A DNA stretch of 64,000 nt from Larkinella humicola (GCF_008727875.1 NZ_VTWS01000003.1:434001-498000); one strand, 5' to 3'. Counted from the stretch's first letter, positions 33,149 through 41,499 are shown. Numbers and translations: made by a program. The notes: generated by a model not told the origin, from the letters alone.

Positions 33149-34426
33149 ATGAAAAAAACATTTATCCGGACCATCTGTCTGGTTAGCGCCCTGGCAGGCT
33201 TTCATCCGGTCTGGGCCACCGGCGACACGCCCGCTTCTTCGACGCCAAAAAGCAAAACCGTCGAGCCTTCGGCGATCAAACTACCGGCTGGTTTTTCGGC
33301 TTCCATCCTGACCACGGATCTGGGCGCGGCCCGGCACATGGCCGTGAGCAAAAACGGCGACATTTACGTCAAATTGGGAAAACTGAAAGATGGCAAAGGC
33401 ATTTACCGACTGCGGGATACCAACAAAGACGGCGTAATCGATGAACAAACCGGTTTTGGCGACTATCCCGGCACGGGCATTTTCATCAAGGACGATTACC
33501 TGTACGCGTCGTCCAACAGTGGCGTTTATCGCTATCAGTTGAATGAAAAAGGCGAGGTGATGCAGCCGGATCAGCCAGAAAAAATTGTGGAAGGTCTGCG
33601 GCTGAAAGAACGCGATCAGTCCAAATCGATTGCGGTCGATAACCAGTCGATGATTTATGTCAACGTGGCCTCCGACAACGATGCCTGCCGCGAAGCCGGA
33701 ACCGGTAAAGGCCTGATGCCATGCCCGTTGCTGGATTCAGCCGCCGGCATCTGGCAGTTTAAAACCAACCGACTCAACCAATCCTACAGCGACGGTGTCC
33801 GGTTTGCAACGGGTTTGAAAAACACCGTCGGCCTGGATTGGAACACCAAAACCAACTCGTTGTTCGTCGTACAGCACGGTCGCGGCAAGTTCCACGATTT
33901 CTATCCGGAATATTATACGCCCAAGCACAGCGCAGAATTACCGGCCGAAACCATGTATGAAGTGAAAAAGGGATCGGATGGCGGCTGGCCGTATGTGTAT
34001 TACGACCACATTCAGAAGAAGAAAATTCTGGCACCCGAATACGGCGGTGATGGTAAAAAAACCGGTGGCGAAAAAGCTATGAACCCGGTTGTGGCCTTCC
34101 CGGCGCATTTGGCTCCGAACGGTTTGCTGTTTTACACCGGCACGATGTTTCCCGAAAAATACCGCAATGGCGCGTTCGTGGCGTTTCACAGCCAGTCGGC
34201 GGAACTACAAAAAGGCTACTTGGTGGCGTTTGTGCCGTTTAAAAACGGAAAACCATCAGGAGCCTGGGAAGTTTTTGCCGACAATTTTGCCGGTATCGAC
34301 TTAGCAAAACCAACCGGCCCCGTCCAACACCGCCCCTGCGGACTGGCGCAGGGACCTGACGGCTCTCTGTACGTCTCCGACGATCTGGGCGGAACGATTT
34401 TCCGAATTGCGTACAAGAAGAAATAA
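33149..34426 (+). CDS. Sorbosone/glucose dehydrogenase-like PQQ beta-propeller protein
   Basis: 425 residues with a Sec signal (FIRTICLVSALAGFHPVWAT). The rest is a six-bladed propeller of the GSDH (soluble glucose/sorbosone dehydrogenase) family: FSASILTTDLGAARHMAVSK, GIYRLRDTNKDGVID, FATGLKNTVGLDWNTKTNSL, GSDGGWPYVYYDHIQ and HRPCGLAQGPDGSLYVSDD. Many Bacteroidota members carry PQQ-site residues but the substrate is unknown; the protein is periplasmic. No PQQ biosynthesis genes are near. It converges with the luciferase-like monooxygenase, with an extraordinary hairpin between the ends. Confidence 0.9.
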   Translation: MKKTFIRTICLVSALAGFHPVWATGDTPASSTPKSKTVEPSAIKLPAGFSASILTTDLGAARHMAVSKNGDIYVKLGKLKDGKGIYRLRDTNKDGVIDEQTGFGDYPGTGIFIKDDYLYASSNSGVYRYQLNEKGEVMQPDQPEKIVEGLRLKERDQSKSIAVDNQSMIYVNVASDNDACREAGTGKGLMPCPLLDSAAGIWQFKTNRLNQSYSDGVRFATGLKNTVGLDWNTKTNSLFVVQHGRGKFHDFYPEYYTPKHSAELPAETMYEVKKGSDGGWPYVYYDHIQKKKILAPEYGGDGKKTGGEKAMNPVVAFPAHLAPNGLLFYTGTMFPEKYRNGAFVAFHSQSAELQKGYLVAFVPFKNGKPSGAWEVFADNFAGIDLAKPTGPVQHRPCGLAQGPDGSLYVSDDLGGTIFRIAYKKK

Positions 34427-34432
34427 AGAGTT

Positions 34433-34528
34433 GGTATACGGTTTTCAGTTTACGGTATTCGGTGGCTGACGCATTCTTGTTGCAGCTTGCGTCAGCCACC
34501 GAATACCGTAAACTGAAAACCGTATACC
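34433..34528. terminator. 41-bp perfect inverted repeat, probable bidirectional terminator
   Basis: Arm 34433-34473 is the exact reverse complement of 34488-34528, with a 14-nt loop. It contains the words GGTATACGG, TTTTCAGTTTACGG and TATTCGGTGGCTGACGCA. It occupies almost all of the gap between the convergent sorbosone-dehydrogenase-like gene (stop at 34426) and the monooxygenase gene (stop at 34534). This is the longest perfect stem in the window. Confidence 0.85.
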
Positions 34529-34533
34529 GAAAC

Positions 34534-35544
34534 TCAAACCGCCACAGTTTTCAGCTCAAACACCTCCGCCAGCAGCCGATACGACTCCAGCCTCTCTTCA
34601 AATTCGGAGGCCACGTTAACCAGCATCACTTCATCTACGGCGTATTGATCGGCGTATTTCAGCAGTTGTGCTTTCACTTCTTCGGAATTGCCCATAATCA
34701 TCCGCTGCCGGTTGTGCTGAATGCGCGCTTCCTCGCCCGGCGAATACGTGACGGTTTTCAGATCGTTGTAGTCGAACGGGTCCACTTTGCCCCGGGTTTC
34801 GTATTGCAAAAACCGGTAGTCGATCATGGCCTGTTGCCGGTGTACGGTTTCGGGATCGTTGGAACAGAAGACGAAAAACGCGACGTTGGTCTGCGGTTCT
34901 TCCAGGTTCTCGGACGGCTGAAACCGCGCCCGGTACTGCTGCATGGCTTCCGGCCCGCCGTGTGGGTTGATGAAATGGGCGAAAGAAAATCCCATGCCGA
35001 AATGAGCCGCCAGCAAGCCGCTGTGACCGCTGGAACTTAACATCCACTGCTCCGGCACCGACGGCGGAATCGGCATGGCCCGCACCTTGGCCTGAACGCT
35101 GCCCGGCGCGTACCGATCGTTTAAATAATTCTGCAAATCAAACAGTTGCTGCACCAGATCCTGTTCGCTGAAGGTGTTGGTCGGGTTCAAAATGCTGGCC
35201 GTAACCCGGTCTCCACCCGGTGCGCGGCCCATGCCAAGGTCGATACGGCCGGGGAAAAGCGTTTCCAGCATCCGGAAATTCTCGGCTATTTTCAATGCAC
35301 TGTAATGCGGAATCATCACCCCGCCCGAGCCCACGCGGATGGATTGCGTTTGGCCGGCGAGGTGGGCAATCAGAATTTCCGGCGTTGTTCCGGCCAGCGA
35401 GGTCACATTATGGTGTTCGGATACCCAAAACCGGGTGTATCCCAGTTCGTCCGTTAGTTGGGCGAGCGCCACGGTTTCCAGCAAGGCTTCCCGCGCGTTG
35501 CTCCCTTTGCGAATGGGTGACTGATCTAAAACACTTAACTTCAT
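34534..35544 (-). CDS. LLM class flavin-dependent oxidoreductase
   Basis: A 336-residue bacterial-luciferase-like monooxygenase of the MsnO8-like group. It begins LSVLDQSPIRKGSNAREALL and has the family run YTRFWVSEHHNVTSLAGTTP with the conserved His pair, then IRVGSGGVMIPHYSALKIAE and FPGRIDLGMGRAPGGD. FMN-dependent oxidation of an unknown substrate in the cytosol. A perfect 14-bp palindrome 32 nt upstream of its start is a likely operator. The 3' end faces the sorbosone-dehydrogenase-like gene. Confidence 0.93.
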   Translation of the reverse strand: MKLSVLDQSPIRKGSNAREALLETVALAQLTDELGYTRFWVSEHHNVTSLAGTTPEILIAHLAGQTQSIRVGSGGVMIPHYSALKIAENFRMLETLFPGRIDLGMGRAPGGDRVTASILNPTNTFSEQDLVQQLFDLQNYLNDRYAPGSVQAKVRAMPIPPSVPEQWMLSSSGHSGLLAAHFGMGFSFAHFINPHGGPEAMQQYRARFQPSENLEEPQTNVAFFVFCSNDPETVHRQQAMIDYRFLQYETRGKVDPFDYNDLKTVTYSPGEEARIQHNRQRMIMGNSEEVKAQLLKYADQYAVDEVMLVNVASEFEERLESYRLLAEVFELKTVAV

Positions 35545-35575
35545 TTTTACGTCCGGTTAGCAAGCATAAGTTCTA

Positions 35576-35589
35576 TTGTTCTAGAACAA
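35576..35589. promoter_or_regulatory. Perfect 14-bp palindrome upstream of the monooxygenase gene
   Basis: TTGTTCTAGAACAA reads the same on both strands at 35576-35589, 32 nt before the monooxygenase start codon at 35544 and on the far side from the hydrolase start. The size and symmetry match MarR- or HxlR-type operators. No such regulator gene is adjacent, so the binder is not known. Confidence 0.5.
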
Positions 35590-35741
35590 CAAACGAACAA
35601 AGAAAGGTGCCCTATCTGTCATAAACCTTATCGATTCGGCAGAGATTGAAGCCAGGACGGTGTTTCGAGGAAACGGTCTTGTTTTTACGAATGCATTCTG
35701 TTAAATCGACTTACTATTCCTGTATTCCTTCCCGGTTAATC

Positions 35742-36842
35742 ATGAAATCAATTTTACTTCTTGCTTTTTTCTGCCTTACACTGAGCGCCTTGGCGCAATC
35801 GTCCTCACAGGCTCGCGTCGATACCGGCACCATCGACGGTGCCCGCTACCGGATCGACTTTCCCGCCAACTGGGGCCAGACCGGTTCGTCCAAACGCCTG
35901 TTGATGTACGCGCACGGCTACGAAACGATCGGCAACAAACGGGGCAACCTGAGTGGCGGATGGATGGCCCCTTTCCTGAAAAAAGGCTTTGCCGTAGCCC
36001 AGTCGGCCTACCGGCGGCAGGGCTGGGCCGTTTCAGAAGGCGTGGACGACACGGAAGCCCTGCGGCAGCATTTTGTCAAAAAATACGGACAGCCCGACAG
36101 TACATTCGTTACCGGCCATTCGATGGGTGGCATGATCACACTGGCGACCATCGAGAAATTCCCGCAGCATTACCAGGGTGCCATGCCCTTTTGCCCCATC
36201 TCCGGCCATTTGTACCAATCGTTGCAGAGACACCTTTTTGCGGTTCTGGTCACCTTCGACGGCCTTTTTCCCAACACGCTGGCACTGGAGAAGCTGGCAA
36301 CAGGAACCGGCGTTCCCACAGCACCGGATGCGATCCGGCAAAAATTACAGGCCGACTCGCTGACCGGCCAGCAATTTGCCCGCCGGTTTTCCATCAAATA
36401 CAAAGACCTGCCGGGCGTCCTCTCGTTTTTTCAGGAAATCTACCGCGACATCAGCCAGCAGGCCGGTGGCAATCCGTTCGACAATACGAACCTGTTGTAC
36501 AGCGGTTTTCCCGACGACGCGCTCGTCAACCGCCGGGCCACCCGGCTGACGGCCCAACCCAAAGCCCGAACGTTCCTGGGGCCTTACACCACGTTTAGCG
36601 GCAAAATCAGCGACCCGGTTTTGCTGGTTCACACGACCTACGACGAGCTGATTCCACCCGAAGAAGCCACGGCCTACGACGCCATTGCCCGGCAAGCGGG
36701 CAACGACCGGCTTTTTATCATGAAATTCACCGACGGACAGGGCCATTGCCGGTTTACCCCCGGCCAGACCGAAGCGGTTTTCGATCAACTGCGAAGCTGG
36801 GTGAAGGCGGGGCAACGGCCGGTGGCGGGGGAAGTAAAATAA
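35742..36842 (+). CDS. Secreted alpha/beta hydrolase
   Basis: 366 residues from the ATG at 35742, which opens directly on a Sec signal (MKSILLLAFFCLTLSALAQS). The nucleophile elbow is TGHSMGGMI, the catalytic Asp region YDELIPPEEA and the His probably in GQGHCRF. The oxyanion region is MYAHGYETIG. This is an esterase/peptidase-type member (prolyl-oligopeptidase-like) with no lid of recognisable kind; substrate unknown. It is followed by a strong intrinsic terminator. Confidence 0.88.
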   Translation: MKSILLLAFFCLTLSALAQSSSQARVDTGTIDGARYRIDFPANWGQTGSSKRLLMYAHGYETIGNKRGNLSGGWMAPFLKKGFAVAQSAYRRQGWAVSEGVDDTEALRQHFVKKYGQPDSTFVTGHSMGGMITLATIEKFPQHYQGAMPFCPISGHLYQSLQRHLFAVLVTFDGLFPNTLALEKLATGTGVPTAPDAIRQKLQADSLTGQQFARRFSIKYKDLPGVLSFFQEIYRDISQQAGGNPFDNTNLLYSGFPDDALVNRRATRLTAQPKARTFLGPYTTFSGKISDPVLLVHTTYDELIPPEEATAYDAIARQAGNDRLFIMKFTDGQGHCRFTPGQTEAVFDQLRSWVKAGQRPVAGEVK

Positions 36843-36877
36843 TATGAACTCGTAAGATCTGTCTTCAGTAGTATCAG

Positions 36878-36990
36878 CCCACGGTTTTAACCGTGGGTTT
36901 AAAGAGTATTTTTACATCCTGAAACCGTTTCAACGGTTTCCTCATTGGCTTTCCACAACAGCTCACGGTTAAAACCGTGAGCTGTTTTTT
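36878..36990 (+). terminator. Triple hairpin of the ACCGT family ending in an intrinsic terminator
   Basis: Three hairpins follow the hydrolase. CCCACGGTT-tt-AACCGTGGG at 36878-36897; GAAACCGTT-tc-AACGGTTTC at 36921-36940; and ACAGCTCACGGTT-aa-AACCGTGAGCTGT at 36958-36985, the last followed at once by a T run, i.e. an intrinsic terminator on the plus strand. The first and third share the ACGGTT/AACCGT core and look like copies of one REP element. Confidence 0.8.
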
Positions 36991-37038
36991 CACTCTTTAT
37001 TCCCCCAATAACCCAACAAAACCTTTTTTTCAAACAAA

Positions 37039-37083
37039 AACTAACAGATTAGTTGTAAAACTAAATCATTAGTCATACATTTG
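37039..37083 (+). promoter_or_regulatory. Promoter overlapped by BlaI-type operators
   Basis: Four half-sites alternate at equal spacing: AACTAA-caga-TTAGTT (37039-37054), then gtaa, then ACTAA-atca-TTAGT within 37060-37073. The middle pair also forms TTAGTT-gtaa-AACTAA. The -7 box TACATTTG (37076-37083) fits TAnnTTTG, and TTG at 37053-37055 lies 20 nt before it as the -33 element, inside the operator. The BlaI gene starts 29 nt downstream at 37113. Sequence arrangement is seen; autorepression by BlaI is inferred. Confidence 0.65.
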
Positions 37084-37112
37084 GTTTAAGATTGTTATCA
37101 ACCTGATGTCGT

Positions 37113-37484
37113 ATGCAAGTTCGCGAATTGACCAATGCCGAGGAAGAAATCATGAAGGTGTTGTGGAAACTGGAAAAAGGGTTTGTCAAGGATGTTTTGG
37201 CCGAACTCCCGGAGCCCAAACCCGCCTACAACACCGTCTCGACCATCATCCGCATTCTCGAAAAAAAGGGACTGGTGGGCTACCGGGCCTACGGCAAAAC
37301 GCACGAATACTACCCGCTGATCACGGAAGAGGAGTATAAACGCTTCGAAATGGAGCAGCTCATGTCCGGTTATTTCGACAATTCGCTGAAAAAGCTGGTG
37401 TCGTTTTTCGTCAAAGACCGCAACCTGAGCCTGAAAGAAGCCAACGAAATTATTGACCTTCTAAACCGCCAAAAAGAATCATGA
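37113..37484 (+). CDS. BlaI/MecI/CopY family repressor
   Basis: A 123-residue winged-helix repressor with the family opening RELTNAEEEIMKVLWKLEKG, recognition region PAYNTVSTIIRILEKKGLVG and wing AYGKTHEYYPLITEEE. The C-terminal helices (about 80-120) form the dimer and the segment where MecI-class proteins are cut by the partner peptidase. It overlaps the M56 gene by 4 nt (ATGA), so stoichiometry is probably coupled. Its operator lies just upstream. Confidence 0.95.
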   Translation: MQVRELTNAEEEIMKVLWKLEKGFVKDVLAELPEPKPAYNTVSTIIRILEKKGLVGYRAYGKTHEYYPLITEEEYKRFEMEQLMSGYFDNSLKKLVSFFVKDRNLSLKEANEIIDLLNRQKES

Positions 37485-39454
37485 ACGCGGCCCTCGAATA
37501 CCTGCTGAAAGCCAATCTGTTTCTGATCCTGTTTTACGCCTGTTACTGGATCTGGCTCCGAAAGCACACGTTTTTCCGGCTCAACCGGGCCTACCTGATC
37601 GTCGCGGTGTTGCTTTCACTCACCCTGCCGCTGGTGGAGCTGCCCGCCGACGCAGCCGAAACCCTTCCCGTTCCGGTGGTCGCGTTTTCGTTGCCGGTCG
37701 TTATCCAAACGGCGGAACAGCCAACCGGGCCGGATTGGGAAACCATCGCCTACTGGGTATACGGGCTGGTCGCCGGAGCGCTGTTCCTGCGGTTGCTGGT
37801 GCAGATAACGGGCGTAGGGCGGCTGATCAAACGCTCGGAACAGCACGATCTGGACGAATACACGCTGGTGTTGCCCGCCGATGAGCGCGTTCCAACGTTC
37901 TCGTTCTTCCGCTATCTCGTACTGTGCCGCCGGGATGCGCAAACGGCTAACACGCCGATTGTGGCCCACGAACTGGTTCACATCCGGCAAAGACACAGTT
38001 TCGATGTGCTCCTGCTGGAAATTGTCCAGCTTTTCTTCTGGATGAACCCGGTTCTGATTCTCTACAAACAGACCCTTCAGCAAGTCCACGAGTTTCTGGC
38101 CGACGCCCAGGCGGAAGACAAACACGAATACGCCACTTTCCTCATCGACTACGCCTTTGGCGTTCAACCCAATACGCTGACCAACGGTTTTTTCAAACCG
38201 TCGTTGCTCAAAGAGCGCATCAAAATGCTGCAACGCCGGGCCACCAGCCGCTGGGCACTGGGAAAATACATGCTGGTGTTGCCGCTTTTGCTGAGTTTAC
38301 TGGCGATGACAGCCGCCCGCGAACAACTTACGGAACTGGTGACTCCGGTTTCGGATGAAAAAGGAACCGTTTCGGGAAAAGTTATCGATAACGATGGACA
38401 GCCGCTGCCGGGTGCGACGCTCATCGTCCGCAACACAACGAGTGGTGCACAAACCGACCTACAAGGCCGCTACGAGTTAAAAAATGTTCCGTCGGATGCC
38501 AAAATCGTGGCCAGTTTCGTCGGCTATGTATCGCAGGTGAAGGACGTAGCCGGCAAAAAGACGCTTGATTTTGCGCTGCAGACTAAAGTTGACTCGTTGC
38601 GACCGGTCGTAGTGGTGGGATATGGGTCTTCTACAAAACCGGCAAATCCGGCTCCCGCCAAACCGGAAGCGAATACCTTATCTGGAAAAGTCGAAAGCTT
38701 TTCCGCAATAGAACAAAATCCGGAGTTTCCGGGTGGTTTACCGGCTTTGGGAGCATACCTCTCCAAAAACATCCGGTATCCGGCAGAAGCCCGGCAGAAT
38801 GGTACCCAGGGAACGGTTTTCGTGCAATTCACCGTCAATTTGAACGGCGACATTCAGGGCCTTCGGGTGAAAAAAGGCATCGGTTCGGGCTGCGACGAAG
38901 AAGCCGTTCGGGTAGTCAGTCAGATGCCGCGCTGGACACCGGGCATGCAAAGCGGAAAACCGGTTATGACCCAGTACGTTCTACCCATTCAGTTTACGTT
39001 GGAAAAAGACGACAAGCGAAGCGGTCGGTTGATGAACAACAAAGCGAATTCTCCGAATGTCATCCTCAGCGGTTCTGCCCTTTCTGACCCGGACAAAAAG
39101 CCGCTGTTTGTCGTTGATGGTGAAAAAATGGCAAAAACCGAAAGCCTCAACGCTTCTGTTAAAACGGCTGATATCCAATCCATTAACGTCCTGAAAGGTG
39201 AATCAGCGACCACCTTGTATGGCGATGAAGGTAAGAACGGGGTAATTCAGGTGAAAACCAAACAGGCCGCAATGGGCGAACAGATTCAGCAGGCTGGCCG
39301 GATCGATTACGACGGAAAACCGCCGGTTTATATGCTGGATGATAAAACAATCACGCGGGAAGACTTCCAAAAGCTGAACCCCAAGAGTTTGCAAAGTGTC
39401 GAGGTCGATCATACCAAATCCACTTACACCATCAAGGCCACTACCAAAAACTAA
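37481..39454 (+). CDS. M56 (BlaR1-type) peptidase fused to CarboxypepD-reg and TonB-C domains
   Basis: 657 residues. The N-terminal third has four membrane helices and an M56 zinc site HELVH in IVAHELVHIRQRHS, with downstream EFLADAQA supplying further ligands, like BlaR1. A membrane helix near residues 265-285 leads outside the cytoplasm. Then come a CarboxypepD_reg-like beta domain (GTVSGKVIDNDGQPLPGATL, about 300-370), a TonB C-terminal domain (NPEFPGGLPALGAYLSKNIR and EEAVRVVSQMPRWTPG, about 410-510) and a segment resembling the plug of SusC receptors (ESATTLYGDEGKNGVIQVKT). There is no penicillin-binding sensor domain. It presumably cuts or inactivates BlaI on an envelope signal. Confidence 0.92.
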   Translation: MNAALEYLLKANLFLILFYACYWIWLRKHTFFRLNRAYLIVAVLLSLTLPLVELPADAAETLPVPVVAFSLPVVIQTAEQPTGPDWETIAYWVYGLVAGALFLRLLVQITGVGRLIKRSEQHDLDEYTLVLPADERVPTFSFFRYLVLCRRDAQTANTPIVAHELVHIRQRHSFDVLLLEIVQLFFWMNPVLILYKQTLQQVHEFLADAQAEDKHEYATFLIDYAFGVQPNTLTNGFFKPSLLKERIKMLQRRATSRWALGKYMLVLPLLLSLLAMTAAREQLTELVTPVSDEKGTVSGKVIDNDGQPLPGATLIVRNTTSGAQTDLQGRYELKNVPSDAKIVASFVGYVSQVKDVAGKKTLDFALQTKVDSLRPVVVVGYGSSTKPANPAPAKPEANTLSGKVESFSAIEQNPEFPGGLPALGAYLSKNIRYPAEARQNGTQGTVFVQFTVNLNGDIQGLRVKKGIGSGCDEEAVRVVSQMPRWTPGMQSGKPVMTQYVLPIQFTLEKDDKRSGRLMNNKANSPNVILSGSALSDPDKKPLFVVDGEKMAKTESLNASVKTADIQSINVLKGESATTLYGDEGKNGVIQVKTKQAAMGEQIQQAGRIDYDGKPPVYMLDDKTITREDFQKLNPKSLQSVEVDHTKSTYTIKATTKN

Positions 39455-39461
39455 ACCCCTT

Positions 39462-40373
39462 ATGAAGCTTTCCACAACCGTGTCTGCCCGGCTCCGCTTC
39501 TGCCAGCGCCGGATGGACAACCGACTCATTGCCTACACGTTCGGGCCGAAACCGTCGGCTTTTGTAACGCCCTTCTTCCAATCGTCCACCCTAAAACAAC
39601 GCATTCTCATGCTCCAGAAATCCGAAACCAGCCGCTGGGCAGTCGTCAAATACGGCTTTGTAGCCCTGATCACCTTTTCCTTGTTTGTATTTGTGGCAGC
39701 TTGTGAGGACCGTGCGAAGCAGGACGTGGTCAACGACAAAGAAATAACGGTTTCCGGACAGATTCTGGCTAGTGACGGACAACCCATTCCGGGCGCTAAC
39801 GTTGTTTTGAAAGGGGCATCAAAGGGCACAACAACGGACGTGAATGGTCGGTATAAAATTCAGGTCCCTGCCAATGGAGCCTTGCTGGTCGGTTTTGTTG
39901 GGCACAAAAGCCAGGAAATTGCAGTCGGCGGAAAAACCGTTGTGAATGCCCGGCTGGTTGAAGGTTCTGACGAAACAGCGGGGCGGTTTTCGGGCCAGTC
40001 CACAGATTCAGACCGGACCGCTGAAAAACTGACAGCGGTGCAGGATAAGGAGCACGTTTTCACCGTGGTTGAAAAGCATCCTGAATTTCCGGGTGGGATG
40101 GTTGGGTTGACCCGTTTTATCAACGAAAACCTGCGTTACCCGGAAGCCGCCCAAAAAGCACACGTGAGTGGAAAGGTCTTTCTTTCGTTTGTTATCAACA
40201 CGGACGGCAGTTTTCAGGACATTCAGGTCCTGAAAGGCTTTGGTTTTGGTGCCGACGAAGAAGCGATTCGGGTGCTCAAAGCCATGCCGCGCTGGAAGCC
40301 AGCCACCCAGGATGGAAAACTGGTGCGGGTGAAATACAACCTGCCGATTAAATTTGAGTTGGAAGAAAAATAA
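39462..40373 (+). CDS. Truncated M56-type paralogue lacking the peptidase domain
   Basis: 303 residues from the ATG at 39462. Its N terminus (LIAYTFGPKPSAFVTPFFQS, then LKQRILMLQKSETSRWAVVK) matches the stretch of the preceding gene just after that protein's zinc site (LIDYAFGVQPNTLTNGFFKP and LKERIKMLQRRATSRWALGK). All four N-terminal helices and the HEXXH site are gone. Retained are one membrane helix (FVALITFSLFVFVAAC), a CarboxypepD_reg-like domain (VSGQILASDGQPIPGANVVL) and a TonB-C domain (HPEFPGGMVGLTRFINENLR). It sits 7 nt from its paralogue and is probably cotranscribed, so it may still work as a periplasmic partner. Confidence 0.85.
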   Translation: MKLSTTVSARLRFCQRRMDNRLIAYTFGPKPSAFVTPFFQSSTLKQRILMLQKSETSRWAVVKYGFVALITFSLFVFVAACEDRAKQDVVNDKEITVSGQILASDGQPIPGANVVLKGASKGTTTDVNGRYKIQVPANGALLVGFVGHKSQEIAVGGKTVVNARLVEGSDETAGRFSGQSTDSDRTAEKLTAVQDKEHVFTVVEKHPEFPGGMVGLTRFINENLRYPEAAQKAHVSGKVFLSFVINTDGSFQDIQVLKGFGFGADEEAIRVLKAMPRWKPATQDGKLVRVKYNLPIKFELEEK

Positions 40374-40377
40374 AACA

Positions 40378-40410
40378 AGAAGCCCCGGTACGCAACGTGC
40401 CGGGGCTTCT
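40378..40410. terminator. Strong bidirectional intrinsic terminator
   Basis: AGAAGCCCCGG (40378-40388) pairs perfectly with CCGGGGCTTCT (40400-40410) around an 11-nt loop. The stem is G/C rich with T on the outside of both strands. It lies between the convergent ends of the truncated M56 paralogue (40373) and the hypothetical gene (40417). Confidence 0.9.
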
Positions 40411-40416
40411 TTGAAA

Positions 40417-40887
40417 TTACTTCTTTCTGTTTTTAGGGAACAGTTCCATGAATTGATCATAAAACTGTTCGTACTCATCCGGGGCTTTTCGTTTTTCCCA
40501 GCCCACGGCAAACTCGGTTTTGGCCCTCTTCCAGGTCACGGTCACCGCCGGATTCTCCGGTTTTTCCAGTTTGGTGGTTTTGATCTTACACGTCTGCTCC
40601 AGGTTCGCGAACACCTTCTGGGTGGTATCCTTTTTCTGCTGGCCCAATTGCGTAAATCCACCCTCGGAACCTTCCCGGTAATACATCAACCCGTTGTCCA
40701 GCAGCCGGTATTCGGGCCGGTCGGTATCGTTGCCAATCGTTACCACAATCTGACGGCCGGTGAACCGATTTGGAAACGTTGACCCCGCCGGTGCCGGTGT
40801 TTGAGCCGTAGCCAGACTAATTTCAAGCAGATACGTCAGACAAAAAACAAAGAACAATCTCACAGGTCGCAAACTCATCAAACACAT
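40417..40887 (-). CDS. Hypothetical secreted protein
   Basis: 156 residues (153 from a second ATG at 40878) with a signal peptide (RLFFVFCLTYLLEISLATAQ). The mature part includes FTGRQIVVTIGNDTDRPEYR, an ATQK-type polar middle and NPAVTVTWKRAKTEFAVGWE, and ends in a basic tail (FPKNRKK). The pattern is that of a small beta-rich periplasmic protein; I do not recognise a family. It converges with the M56 pair across a strong terminator. Confidence 0.7.
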   Translation of the reverse strand: MCLMSLRPVRLFFVFCLTYLLEISLATAQTPAPAGSTFPNRFTGRQIVVTIGNDTDRPEYRLLDNGLMYYREGSEGGFTQLGQQKKDTTQKVFANLEQTCKIKTTKLEKPENPAVTVTWKRAKTEFAVGWEKRKAPDEYEQFYDQFMELFPKNRKK

Positions 40888-40986
40888 TCAATTTGGATTA
40901 ACATTCTCTTTCTTAACTGCCTAAACGACAAAAAATTGCCTGTTTTTTTGTCGCCTGGTATTTACATTTCCCCGAAAGCGAACCGA

Positions 40987-41499
40987 TCAAGGTTCTGTCG
41001 GCTTACCGTACGTTTCTTCCTGCAAACTGACCGACTTGCCAAAAATGCCGTTTTTGATGGTCACAATCAGCAAGTTATCGTGATCACCCGATTCAATTTT
41101 TGTTTTGGTCGGTTTGGTCCCGAGCCCTTGCGCGATCTCCAGAATCGTGTTGCTGTGGCCGACCACCAGGCTATTTTTACCCTTCGTTTGCTGGATCAGT
41201 TCTACCACCGCACCAACCGGTTTTGCCGGATACGAGTCGATGGGCAGGTTAAGTCGCTGCGAAAGGGGCCGGGCCGTTTCCTGCGTCCGGCGGTAGGGCG
41301 TGGTCAGAATCTGGCTAATCCGCTCGTCCTCCAGCCGGTCGGCCAGAGCCTGAGCGCGTTCCAGCCCAACGGCGGTCAAACCGCTGCTGTCGGCCTCGTT
41401 GACCTTCTCCGCGTGCCGAACAATGTAAACTGTAGACGTCGAACAGCCCGTCAGGCCAAGCACCAGAAACAAAACCGGGAGCAGTTTATCGATCCTCAT
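40987..41499 (-). CDS. Histidine phosphatase (SixA/PGM-like) lipoprotein
   Basis: 170 residues. The N terminus is a lipoprotein signal (KLLPVLFLVLGLTGC, lipobox LTGC with the Cys at residue 19), so the protein is membrane-anchored outside the cytoplasm. The phosphoglycerate-mutase-like core has VYIVRHAEK (catalytic His), GLERAQALADRLEDERISQI, TPYRRTQETARPLSQRLN and SLVVGHSNTILEIAQGL (second catalytic His). Branch closest to SixA-like small phosphatases; substrate unknown. It lies 32 nt downstream of the amidohydrolase gene on the same strand. Confidence 0.9.
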   Translation of the reverse strand: MRIDKLLPVLFLVLGLTGCSTSTVYIVRHAEKVNEADSSGLTAVGLERAQALADRLEDERISQILTTPYRRTQETARPLSQRLNLPIDSYPAKPVGAVVELIQQTKGKNSLVVGHSNTILEIAQGLGTKPTKTKIESGDHDNLLIVTIKNGIFGKSVSLQEETYGKPTEP

